IMG/VR virus record: IMGVR_UViG_3300032235_000677
Span: 1 to 20,300 of that record
Reading direction: 5' to 3' (one strand)
Length of the DNA: 20,300 nucleotides
Source of the DNA: a virus
In this document: piece by piece, positions 1 through 9,400 of the stretch
How the letters are laid out: each line of letters starts with the position of its first letter
Position numbering within the stretch: position 1 is the stretch's first letter
The notes under the pieces: generated by a model
The model's database searches: none
The model's input: only the letters and a program-made list of their open reading frames with translations
What the model was told of the DNA's origin: nothing
Made by a program: the position numbers and the translations under genes

Positions 1-1
1 T

Positions 2-3000
2 GCATATTCTAAGTTTGAAAATGGATGGGAAAGAGAAACTGGATTTTTAAATAATAATTTCCAAAGAGTTCAAGATAGTTTTTACTATCAAAATTTCTCA
101 TATTCATTAAAATCTAGAGTTCCATATGATAAATGGGAAGATGTTATAGGTTCATTGAACCATACTTTGGGATTTAAGAAATTTAGTGATTATCAATGCG
201 AACCCTCTTTTGCTGAAGTTCAGGATAATAAATTATCAGTAGGTGTTTCTACTAGTAGATTAGATTCTTCAATAGGACTTGTAGGCATTGCTAACTTGAA
301 TTGTTACTATGATTTTGATTTGGTTAGGGAAAATGCTCTGAGAGACGAAGATTCTATTTTTTCTTCGGAGGTTTATTTTAATAGTAGAATTCTTACAGAT
401 TACTTTGAATCTGTGGGAAACAGAGTTCTTTCAATAGATGACTTTAGTGGTTCTTTCTATAATCTACCAAGAACTACAAGATATTCGGTAGCACATAGAT
501 TTGCATTGAGTGATTTCAGAGCACAAAAATACATAACTTATGTTAAAGACAGAAGATACTTTAAACAGAGGCAGTTGATGCTAGTAACTTTAGTTCATGA
601 TAATGTTACTGGTTATTTGAATCAATATGGAAGAGTTGAAAGTTCCTCTGATTTGGGATCATTTGATTTTTCAATAGAAAATAATGAAGGTTTACTACTA
701 TTCTATCCTCAAAAATATTTGTGGAATGATTATGATGTAACTACTTTTGTATACAATTTAAAGGATACTTTTATCGGAATTGCAAGTACAAACTTCGGTG
801 GAGTATCATATTTTGATGCAAATACTGTTCAAGTTTCTTCTGGATCAACAACAATTATTGGAGTTGGAGTTACATTCACATCAGTTAAAGCAATAGTTGA
901 AATCTCCACAAATAATGGACGTTATGAATTTAATGAACTCAATGTGATTCATGATGGAACCGATGTTAATATGATTAACTATGCTCCATTGTCTAGTGGA
1001 AATTCTAGTGCATATTCAAGTTCAGAAATAGGAAGTTTTGATGCATATATTTCTGGATCTCAATTAAAAATTGATTTTACACCAAATGTTGGAATCTCTG
1101 CCACAATAAGTTCTGTTAGCGTATCAATAGCAGACACTACCTCAACTGGAATAGGAACACATGATTTACAATATACAAAGATTGAATCTAGATCAACATC
1201 CATAGGAGCATCAGCATCTCCGATTGCAAACGTAATAGGAGAATATCCTGATACTTATAATGGAGCATATTATATTGTACAAATTTCAGACACAACAAAT
1301 AATATGCATCAATTGTCTGAAGTAATTGTGGTCGATGATGAAGATACGTCATATGAAACGGAATTTGCTACTCTTTACACAAAATCAGGAATTGGCACCA
1401 TAGGTTCTTTAAAAACACCAACTTCAACTCAGTTGGTATTTACTCCAAATCCAAACATAAATGTTGAAGTGAAAGTTTATTCAAATTCAATTAGAGATTT
1501 TAGAGATGATACTAAGGAATTATCTTTCAACAATGATCTTTTAGTCAATCAATATGAAGTTTATTATGGATCCGCAATTGATATTAAAAGAGCATTTGAT
1601 TTAAATTATAGACAAAAACCTATTTTTAAGAGAGGTTTTAACGCAAGTAGTTCGGATATCGTAGATCTTAATAACAATACAATTAAATTAGAAGATCACT
1701 TTTTTGTTACTGGAGAAAAATTAATTTATTCATCAGGAACAATTTCAGAATCTAATTCACCAATAGGAATACAAACAACTGATTTTGGAGTTGGTATTGG
1801 AACAACAGAAAAAATACCCAGCACTGTTTATGCCATTAAAGTTGACAAAAATAAAATTAAACTTGCTAAGAGTGCTGAAGATGCGTTAAGTTTTGTTCCA
1901 AAAACTCTAGATTTTGTTTCTCTTGGTATAGGGACAAATCATACCTTTACTTCAATAAATCAAAACGCAAGAGCCTTAATTACACTTGATAATGTAATTC
2001 AATCTCCAGTAGCTTCAACTGCTACAACATCACACTTGACATCACCTTCTCTTATATCTGAAGATATATTGTATTTTAATAATACAACTGAGTTTTTCAC
2101 GGATAGTTTAATTAAAATTGACGATGAAATAATGAGAATTGATTCTGTTGGTGTTGGATCAACTAATGCGGTTAGAGTAAATAGACCTTGGTTGGGATCC
2201 ACGGCACAAGATCATTCACTAAATTCTAAAGTTATAAAATTACAAGGAGATTACAATATTGTTGAAAACAGAATTCATTTTGTGACAGCTCCATATGGTA
2301 AAGTTCCCATTGGAACAACAACAAATGCACCAGATGAAATTGATTGGCAAGGAATATCAACAAATTCTACATTTTATGGTAGGGTCTTTATGAGATCTTC
2401 TGAGATTAATAGTGATAGAACACCATATTCAAAAAATTATGTTTTTGATGACATTTCCGATAAGTTTAATGGTAGAGATAAAGAATTTATTATAAAATCG
2501 GACTATTCTGACGTATCAGATATGTCTGACGATAATGCAATTATATTATTAAATGAAGTGTTCCAACAACCCGGTGTATCTGGAGCGTACAATTTAGTGG
2601 AAGGTAATGTAGGCATTACCTCTATTGTATTTGTTGGTGCTGCTACATCTACCCCAGCAGATATTAACACATCAAATTTACCATCTGGTGGCATAATAGT
2701 TTCTGTTGGTTCAACTTCTGGTTATGGATATCAACCTTTAGTATCTGCAGGAGGAACAGCAATTGTTTCCGCCTCTGGCACGATATCTGCAATTAGTATT
2801 GGGAATAGTGGGTCGGGATATAGGAAAAAAATTCAAAATTATTTTATAACAAAAGATGTGACTGTTAGAGTTGGAGTAGCAACTTCATCTACAGAGACTG
2901 CGGAAATTCAGTTTATTGGAACAGCATCTGTTACAAATGGAAATGTTGTTAGTATTGCAATTACTAACCCCGGAATAGGATATACTAGGTCAAATCCACC

Positions 3001-4807
3001 ATACGTTATTATTGATCCTCCATTGTCATATTCAGACATTCCATTAATTTATAGATCATCATCCGGAATTGGAACTAGAGCAACAATTGATATTGTTGTT
3101 GGACAGGGATCAAGTGTAATTGATTTTGAAATAAAAAATATAGGATATGCATATAAACCGGGAGATATTTTGACAGTTGATACAAATAGTATTTCTGGAA
3201 TTCCAACTGTACAAAATTCTACTTTTAATCCATTTGAGATCTCTATTCAAAGAACATCTACTGATAAATTTTCTGGATGGTCAATAGGTCAATTACAAAT
3301 TTTAGACAACATCGAAAGATTTTTCACTGGAGATAGAGTTATTTTCCCATTAAGATCTCAAGGTCAGTTAATATCTATTTTATCTGCAAAAGGATCGGAT
3401 ATTGTTATTAGAGATAATTTATTAATTTTTATCAATGAAATTCTCCAAATCCCAGGAAAATCATATATTTTTGATGGGGGAAGTACAATAAGATTTACTG
3501 AACCACCAAAAGTCGGAGACACCTGCAGTATTTTGTTCTACAAAGGAAGTGGTGATATTGATGTTCCCCTTAGAAATACATTAGAGACAGTTAAACCTGG
3601 AGATGAGATTATGTTAACATATGACTCATCACTAGGACAAGAACCAAGTTTGTTAGAAAATCCAAGAACAGTTACGGAGATTAAGAGTATTGATTTTGTT
3701 GAGACAAATCCATATTTTGGTCCAGGAAATACACCCGATCAAGTTTTGTCTAGACCATTAGTTTGGTGCAAACAAACATCTGATAAAATTATTAATCAGA
3801 AAGAGGTTGGAAAGGACAGAATGCTATATGAAGCGTTGATATATCCATCGACGCATATTATTAAATCTGTAGGAATCGGTTCAACAGTTATTTTTGTTGA
3901 TAATGTAAGACCTTTCTTTAACCCGTTAAATGAAAATATTTCTTCTTTACAATTCCAAAAAAATGTTAGACTATACTCACAAGATAATTTAGTATCAGCA
4001 GCTGCTACTGCTTTAGTTTCTTCATCTAGTACAATATCGTCCATTGTTATAACGAATGGAGGATTCGGGTATAATGAACCCCCACAAGTAGCAATTCAAA
4101 ATCCAATAGGAATAGGTACAACAACTACAACGGCAATTTCATCTATAACATCCGGTTCTGTAACTTCGATAGAAATTGTTGGAGTTGTAACTGGTTATTC
4201 TCAGAGCAATCCACCATTGGTTATAATAGAACCCCCCAAACAAAAATTTGAAGATAACACTTCATTAAGTTATTCTGGAGATTTTGGAATTATTACTGGA
4301 ATTGCAACTACATCCGTTGGCGTTGCTTCTACTGGCATAATCTTTGATTTTGTAATACCATCAAATTCTCCATTGAGAAATAGTTCAATAACAGGTTTAA
4401 CTACTATTAGCTCTATTGCAAATGGATATTATTTTACAGTATCTAATTCAAATGTCGGTAATGGGGTTACTTCTTTAGATTATGGTGGAAATATTGTTGG
4501 AGTAGGAACTTCTTTCTTAGACGGAGTTTATCATGTTGCAGATGTTTCCATCGCTAGAACATCAAGTATTGGATTTGGAGTTACTTATGTGGCCAGAGTT
4601 ACTGTCAGTGTTTCTAGTTATAATCAACTATCCGGTATTGGAATAAGTAATTATTATGGTGATTTTAGTTGGGGAAGAATTTTGTTAGGTCCAAGACAAA
4701 AAGAAAATGCTTATGATGCATATACAACTGAAGGATACCCTGGAATATCTACTGGAACTATCGTAAGAAGATCAAGTCCTTTAAAATATTCTGATTATCT
4801 AATATAA
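2..4807 (+). CDS. Giant virion structural protein, 5'-truncated by window edge (probable gp7-position baseplate protein)
   Basis: The reading frame is open from base 2 with no stop before 4805-4807, so 1601 residues are visible and the true start lies upstream. A TTG at 155 is only an internal codon: the residues before it (SFYYQNFSYSLKSRVPYDKW and on) read as ordinary protein in the same frame and resemble segments of large marine T4-like phage structural proteins. The chain is beta-rich and modular. Residues about 297-376 and 422-497 are a tandem duplicated beta domain. About 686-747 is an IDDE-type module also seen at the end of gp15. About 900-1007 and 1331-1412 carry GYT/NPP beta repeats. 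No membrane segment or enzyme motif is seen. Its place directly before gp8 is that of T4 gp7, a baseplate wedge protein, but I see no convincing residue-level match to T4 gp7, so that identity is inferred from order only. A role as a baseplate or tail-fibre-attachment component is likely. Confidence 0.85.
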   Translation, partial: AYSKFENGWERETGFLNNNFQRVQDSFYYQNFSYSLKSRVPYDKWEDVIGSLNHTLGFKKFSDYQCEPSFAEVQDNKLSVGVSTSRLDSSIGLVGIANLNCYYDFDLVRENALRDEDSIFSSEVYFNSRILTDYFESVGNRVLSIDDFSGSFYNLPRTTRYSVAHRFALSDFRAQKYITYVKDRRYFKQRQLMLVTLVHDNVTGYLNQYGRVESSSDLGSFDFSIENNEGLLLFYPQKYLWNDYDVTTFVYNLKDTFIGIASTNFGGVSYFDANTVQVSSGSTTIIGVGVTFTSVKAIVEISTNNGRYEFNELNVIHDGTDVNMINYAPLSSGNSSAYSSSEIGSFDAYISGSQLKIDFTPNVGISATISSVSVSIADTTSTGIGTHDLQYTKIESRSTSIGASASPIANVIGEYPDTYNGAYYIVQISDTTNNMHQLSEVIVVDDEDTSYETEFATLYTKSGIGTIGSLKTPTSTQLVFTPNPNINVEVKVYSNSIRDFRDDTKELSFNNDLLVNQYEVYYGSAIDIKRAFDLNYRQKPIFKRGFNASSSDIVDLNNNTIKLEDHFFVTGEKLIYSSGTISESNSPIGIQTTDFGVGIGTTEKIPSTVYAIKVDKNKIKLAKSAEDALSFVPKTLDFVSLGIGTNHTFTSINQNARALITLDNVIQSPVASTATTSHLTSPSLISEDILYFNNTTEFFTDSLIKIDDEIMRIDSVGVGSTNAVRVNRPWLGSTAQDHSLNSKVIKLQGDYNIVENRIHFVTAPYGKVPIGTTTNAPDEIDWQGISTNSTFYGRVFMRSSEINSDRTPYSKNYVFDDISDKFNGRDKEFIIKSDYSDVSDMSDDNAIILLNEVFQQPGVSGAYNLVEGNVGITSIVFVGAATSTPADINTSNLPSGGIIVSVGSTSGYGYQPLVSAGGTAIVSASGTISAISIGNSGSGYRKKIQNYFITKDVTVRVGVATSSTETAEIQFIGTASVTNGNVVSIAITNPGIGYTRSNPPYVIIDPPLSYSDIPLIYRSSSGIGTRATIDIVVGQGSSVIDFEIKNIGYAYKPGDILTVDTNSISGIPTVQNSTFNPFEISIQRTSTDKFSGWSIGQLQILDNIERFFTGDRVIFPLRSQGQLISILSAKGSDIVIRDNLLIFINEILQIPGKSYIFDGGSTIRFTEPPKVGDTCSILFYKGSGDIDVPLRNTLETVKPGDEIMLTYDSSLGQEPSLLENPRTVTEIKSIDFVETNPYFGPGNTPDQVLSRPLVWCKQTSDKIINQKEVGKDRMLYEALIYPSTHIIKSVGIGSTVIFVDNVRPFFNPLNENISSLQFQKNVRLYSQDNLVSAAATALVSSSSTISSIVITNGGFGYNEPPQVAIQNPIGIGTTTTTAISSITSGSVTSIEIVGVVTGYSQSNPPLVIIEPPKQKFEDNTSLSYSGDFGIITGIATTSVGVASTGIIFDFVIPSNSPLRNSSITGLTTISSIANGYYFTVSNSNVGNGVTSLDYGGNIVGVGTSFLDGVYHVADVSIARTSSIGFGVTYVARVTVSVSSYNQLSGIGISNYYGDFSWGRILLGPRQKENAYDAYTTEGYPGISTGTIVRRSSPLKYSDYLI
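890..1492 (+). repeat. Tandem duplicated beta domain inside the giant structural protein
   Basis: Two protein copies, nucleotides 890-1129 (80 codons) and 1265-1492 (76 codons), align along their length. Shared landmarks are an opening AIVEIS / YYIVQIS strand, a middle NVIHDGT / VIVVDDEDT turn, a G-S-F/L strand (EIGSFDAYISGSQLKIDFTP versus GTIGSLKTPTSTQLVFTP), and a closing run of alternating small and hydrophobic residues. DNA identity is low, so the duplication is old. These are probably tandem beta-sandwich domains acting as spacer or contact units. Confidence 0.6.
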
Positions 4808-4823
4808 AATACATCTATATACC

Positions 4824-4831
4824 CATAAATA
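4824..4831 (+). promoter_or_regulatory. Putative T4-type late promoter before gp8
   Basis: CATAAATA differs from the T4 late promoter octamer TATAAATA at the first base only. It lies in the 39-base gap before gp8, with 15 bases between the octamer and the ATG. T4 late promoters are read by a phage sigma factor (gp55) and need no -35 box, and none is seen here. The local sequence is very AT-rich (a run of ATAAATAAATAAA), so a chance match is possible. Confidence 0.45.
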
Positions 4832-4846
4832 AATAAAAAACTCCAA

Positions 4847-6415
4847 ATGGCAGCAATTATAACTGATCAGATTAGAATACTTAATGCTAAGAATTTTGTT
4901 GCTGGTGTAACAACTTCGGATAATTCTTATTATGTATTTTTAGGATTACCAAATCCATATGATATTCAAGAAGATTGGGATTATAATCCACCTGCACCAA
5001 AAGATAATTTTAATGAAGAAAATAATTATTGGGATACAGCAATATCTTTAAAAAAAATACTTCCTACTGATGTTAGACAAGTAATTCCAAAAATAACTTG
5101 GGCATCTGGAATTACTTATGATTATTATAGACATGATTATAGTAGATCAAATATAGCTCCTGTTTCCGGTTCTACTTCACTTTATGGTGCATCATATTAT
5201 GTTATGAATAGTGACTATAGAGTTTATATTTGTTTGCAAAATGGAACTGATCCAGAGAACCCAAGAGGTAGACCATCTTTAGATGAACCAACATTTGTGG
5301 ACTTGGAACCAAGAACAGCTGGACCAAGTGGAGATGGATATGTTTGGAAATACCTTTATACAGTAAAACCTAGTGATATTGTAAAATTTGAATCAACAGA
5401 TTTTATGCCAGTTCCTCAAAACTGGGAAACGAATCAAGATAATGCTTCAGTTAGAGAAAATGCAGTAGATGGATCAATAAAAACTATCATTATAAATCCA
5501 GATAATTTGGATAATAGGGGAGTTGGTATTGGCACTGCCAATATAACTTATACGAAAGTTCCTATCAGAGGTGATGGATTTGGTGCTGAATGTACTATTA
5601 CAGTAAATAATGATCAGCGTGTTCAATCGGTTATCGTTTCCAATCAAGGATATGGATATACTTATGCCAATGTAGATTTGGAGGGGGGGAGTGTACCAAC
5701 AGGAACAGTAAGGCCAAAGTTAGATGTAATAATTTCGCCCAAGGGTGGACATGGGCGTGATATTTATAGAGAACTTGGATCTTATAATGTTTTGATATAT
5801 TCTAGAATAGAAAATGACGTTGAGAATCCAGATTTTATTACTGGAAATCAAATATCTAGAATAGGAATAGTTAAAAATCCTCTACTTCCATCTTCTATTA
5901 ACATATTGTCTTCAGATAAGGCAAGTTGTACTTATGCTATTAAATTGACTGGAGTTGGTTATAGCTCTGCAATTTTTACACAAGATTCTACAATAACGCA
6001 AACAATAGGGACAGGAGTAACTGCTGTAGGTAAAGTCGTTAGTTATGATCAGAATACAGGAGTTTTAAAGTATTGGCAAGACAGAACTCTTGCTGGATTT
6101 AATACCTCAGGATCGTCTCAAATTAATCCAAAATATGGATATAATCTTACGAGATTTACTAGTGGACCATCCGCTGGGGGTAGTTTAGTTGTAACAGGAA
6201 ATAGTGGAAATTCTTTATCTATTGATACTAATTTTAGTGGTATTTCGACAGTAATAAATAATAGAACATACTACCTTGGGCAATCTTTTGTAGGTGGATT
6301 ATCTGATCCTGAAGTTAAAAAATACTCCGGTGAGATCATTTATGTTGATAATAGACCAGCAATTACTAGATCAATAAACCAAAAAGAAGATATTAAGGTT
6401 ATTTTGCAGTTTTAA
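4847..6415 (+). CDS. 8: Baseplate wedge protein gp8
   Basis: This is a homologue of T4 gp8, a structural subunit of the baseplate wedge. The C-terminal 32 residues contain SGEIIYVDNRPAI followed by an acidic stretch and a final ILQF, matching the T4 gp8 end (SGEMIYMENRPPI and ILFTF). Other matches to T4 gp8 are LPTDVRQVIPKITW (72-85) and GDGYVWKYLY (162-171). The protein is 522 residues against 334 in T4. The extra length is largely internal, between about residues 190 and 480, and includes a GYT-type beta module at about 238-281. The start is the first ATG after the upstream stop; no clear Shine-Dalgarno sequence precedes it, only A-rich leader. It is followed after 6 bases by the next gene, so the two are probably translated from one transcript. 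Confidence 0.93.
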   Translation: MAAIITDQIRILNAKNFVAGVTTSDNSYYVFLGLPNPYDIQEDWDYNPPAPKDNFNEENNYWDTAISLKKILPTDVRQVIPKITWASGITYDYYRHDYSRSNIAPVSGSTSLYGASYYVMNSDYRVYICLQNGTDPENPRGRPSLDEPTFVDLEPRTAGPSGDGYVWKYLYTVKPSDIVKFESTDFMPVPQNWETNQDNASVRENAVDGSIKTIIINPDNLDNRGVGIGTANITYTKVPIRGDGFGAECTITVNNDQRVQSVIVSNQGYGYTYANVDLEGGSVPTGTVRPKLDVIISPKGGHGRDIYRELGSYNVLIYSRIENDVENPDFITGNQISRIGIVKNPLLPSSINILSSDKASCTYAIKLTGVGYSSAIFTQDSTITQTIGTGVTAVGKVVSYDQNTGVLKYWQDRTLAGFNTSGSSQINPKYGYNLTRFTSGPSAGGSLVVTGNSGNSLSIDTNFSGISTVINNRTYYLGQSFVGGLSDPEVKKYSGEIIYVDNRPAITRSINQKEDIKVILQF

Positions 6416-6421
6416 AGAATT

Positions 6422-9400
6422 ATGTCACAAGAAACGAATTTAAATGTCTCTCCATATTTTGATGATTTTGATCCAAAAAATGACTATTATAAAATTCTTT
6501 TTAAACCAGGATATCCTGTCCAAGCTAGAGAATTAACAACTCTACAATCAACATTACAAAATCAAATAGAAAAATTTGGACAGCACTTTTTTAAAGAAGG
6601 TGCTAAAGTCATTCCAGGAAACATTTCATATAATCAATTTTTCTATGCAGTACAAATTCAACCAACTTACCTTGGAGTGCCGGTAGAGGCATATATTTCC
6701 CAATTAGTTGGAACAAAAATAATTGGTGAATCTTCTGGTATTACTGCAACGGTTGAGAAAATACTTCTGTCATCAGAATCTGAAAGAGACAGCACTACAT
6801 TATATGTAAATTACGTAAGTTCCAGCACTCAAAATAACTCCAGTACACAGTTTTTTGATGGTGAAAATTTATTAACGACCACAACAGTAACTTCGGGTTT
6901 ACTTGGAAATCAATTTATTTCTGAAGGATCTCCTTTTGCAACGACAATTGCTAGTGGTGCTACTTCCGTAGCGTCTTCATTTTCTATCAGTGAAGGTGTA
7001 TATTTTATTAGGGGTCAATTTGTAAATGTAAACACAGAAACTTTAATATTAGATCAATATTCAAGTTCTCCAAGTTATAGAGTTGGATTGTTTGTAAATG
7101 AAGAAATTGTTACGTCTGATATGGACGAATCCCTGAATGATAATTCTCAAGGATTTAACAATTACTCTTCTCCTGGAGCAGATAGATTAAAAATTACAAC
7201 AACATTATTTAAAAAATCTTTAAATGATTTTAATGATAATAATTTCGTAGAATTAGCAACTATTGAAAGTGGAATAATAAAAACTAATAGAACCACTAAG
7301 GAATATAGTATCATAGCAGATGAACTTGCAAGAAGAACATATGCAGAATCTGGTGACTATTATGCAACTCCATTTGATGTAAGTATCAAAGAATCTTTAA
7401 ATGATAATCTGGGAAATAGAGGAATTTTTAATGAGGGGCAGTTTACGTATAATGGATCAATTCCTTCAGAAAGTTTAGCAATTTATCAAATATCTCCCGG
7501 AAAAGCTTTTGTTAAAGGATATGAAGTTGAGACTGTTTCTAATACATTTTTAGATGTTCCAAAACCAAGAACTACAAAGAAGTTAGAAAGAGTTGGTATT
7601 AATTATAATACCGGATCCACATTAATGTTAAACAGAGTTTATGGATCTCCAGTAGTTAGTTTAGGAAATACTTATGTTGTAAGTTTAAGAGATTCTAGAG
7701 TTGGTATTGCATCAACTACACCCTCAGGAAAAGAAATAGGTGTTGCAAGAGTTTATGATTTTAAATTAGAATCCGGATCCTATGATTTAGGAAATAATAA
7801 TATCAATCAATGGGCAATATCTTTATTTGACGTTCAAACTACAACCGAAGTTACGTTAAATTCCCCAATAACTCTGAGTGTACCAACTTATATTCAGGGA
7901 AAAAATAGTGGTGCAACAGGATTTTTAAAAGATTCTGTAACTAATAGCACTTCTTTTACAATTTATCAAAAGAACGGAGATTTCGTACCTAACGAATCTT
8001 TTAATTTTAATGGAATAAGTAATACAAGAATTGCAATTGCTTTAACATCCTATGGACTAGGAGATGTAAAATCAATATATGGTGTAGTTGGAAGTGCAAG
8101 AACATTCAATGCAGATTCTATTCAGTCTGCAGTATATAATGTCGGACTTGCTACCATTAGCACCGTAAATAATCTTGGAATTTCAACTATTACTAGTACA
8201 AACCCAGATTTTCCTGGAAAAATAGTTCAACCTGGAAATTTAATTTCATTTAGTAACTATTCTTCAGACATATCCGTTTATGCTAGTGTTGTTAGCGTAG
8301 GAAGAACAAATATTACAGTAACAGGAGTTACAACTGTTATTGGGATTAATGAAGGCAAACTTCCAAACGCAACTCTCAATGCAGTGGATCTTAAAATCCT
8401 AAAGACACTGCAGGCAAGATCAACTGATGATACTTTGTTCACCCCTTTACCTAGGCCAAATGTCGCCACTATTGATTTAAATGATTCTTCTTTAACTATT
8501 AGAAGATCGTATAATGTTACAATATTAAACGGTCAACTATCTACTCCAGTAACTGCGGAAGAAAATGAAGTATTTTTGCCTTTTGATGAGGAAAGATATT
8601 GTTTAATTAGATCAAATGGATTAGCGGAAGTCTTAACAGAAGATAAATTTGATTTTACAAATGGATCAACGCAACTACAAATTTATAATCTTGGTGGCAA
8701 TGATTCCGCAACTTTGATTGTAACACTAGAAAAGATAAAACCAAAATCTAAAATAAAATTTAAAAATAGAATTAACACCTTGATAGTAGATAGATCAAAC
8801 AATCAATCGTCTGGTGCAGGCGCAACTACTTTAAATGATGGGTTATTCTATGGAAATTATCCTTATGGAACAAGAGTTCAGGATGAAATTATTTCACTAA
8901 ATGTTCCAGATGTCATTAATGTTTATGCAGTTTATGAATCAAGAACAACTGATAATGCTTCAGCTCCAACAGTAGTTTTATCCTCTATCAATGGAACTAC
9001 AACCACTACTATAGATTTGATTATTGGAGAGCAATTTGTTGGCCAATTAAGTGGTGCTATAGGCGTATATGCCGAAAGGTTAACAAACTCAGAAATATCA
9101 TTTATTCCCCAAAACGAAACCCCTTTTAAACAAGGTGAACCAATTCTCTTTAGGGAATCAAAAATACAAGCAGTAATAACTTCTTTAGATTCACCGAGTT
9201 CAAATATTTCTGCTAATTTTAAATTTGATAATGGGCAGAGAGGATCTCATTATGGACACGCTTTTATAACAAGAAATTCTTCTGCATCATCGCCAAGTAA
9301 AAAATTAAAAATTTATTATGCAAATGGATATTATCAAGGATCTGATAATGGTGATATAACAACAGTAGAATCATACAATTCGTTTGATTATATAAAAGAT

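Noticed and set aside
1999-4044. Three short minus-strand frames within the giant left gene
   Set aside because: Chance open frames opposite Ser/Thr/Ile-rich coding sequence, with no ribosome site or recognisable motif.
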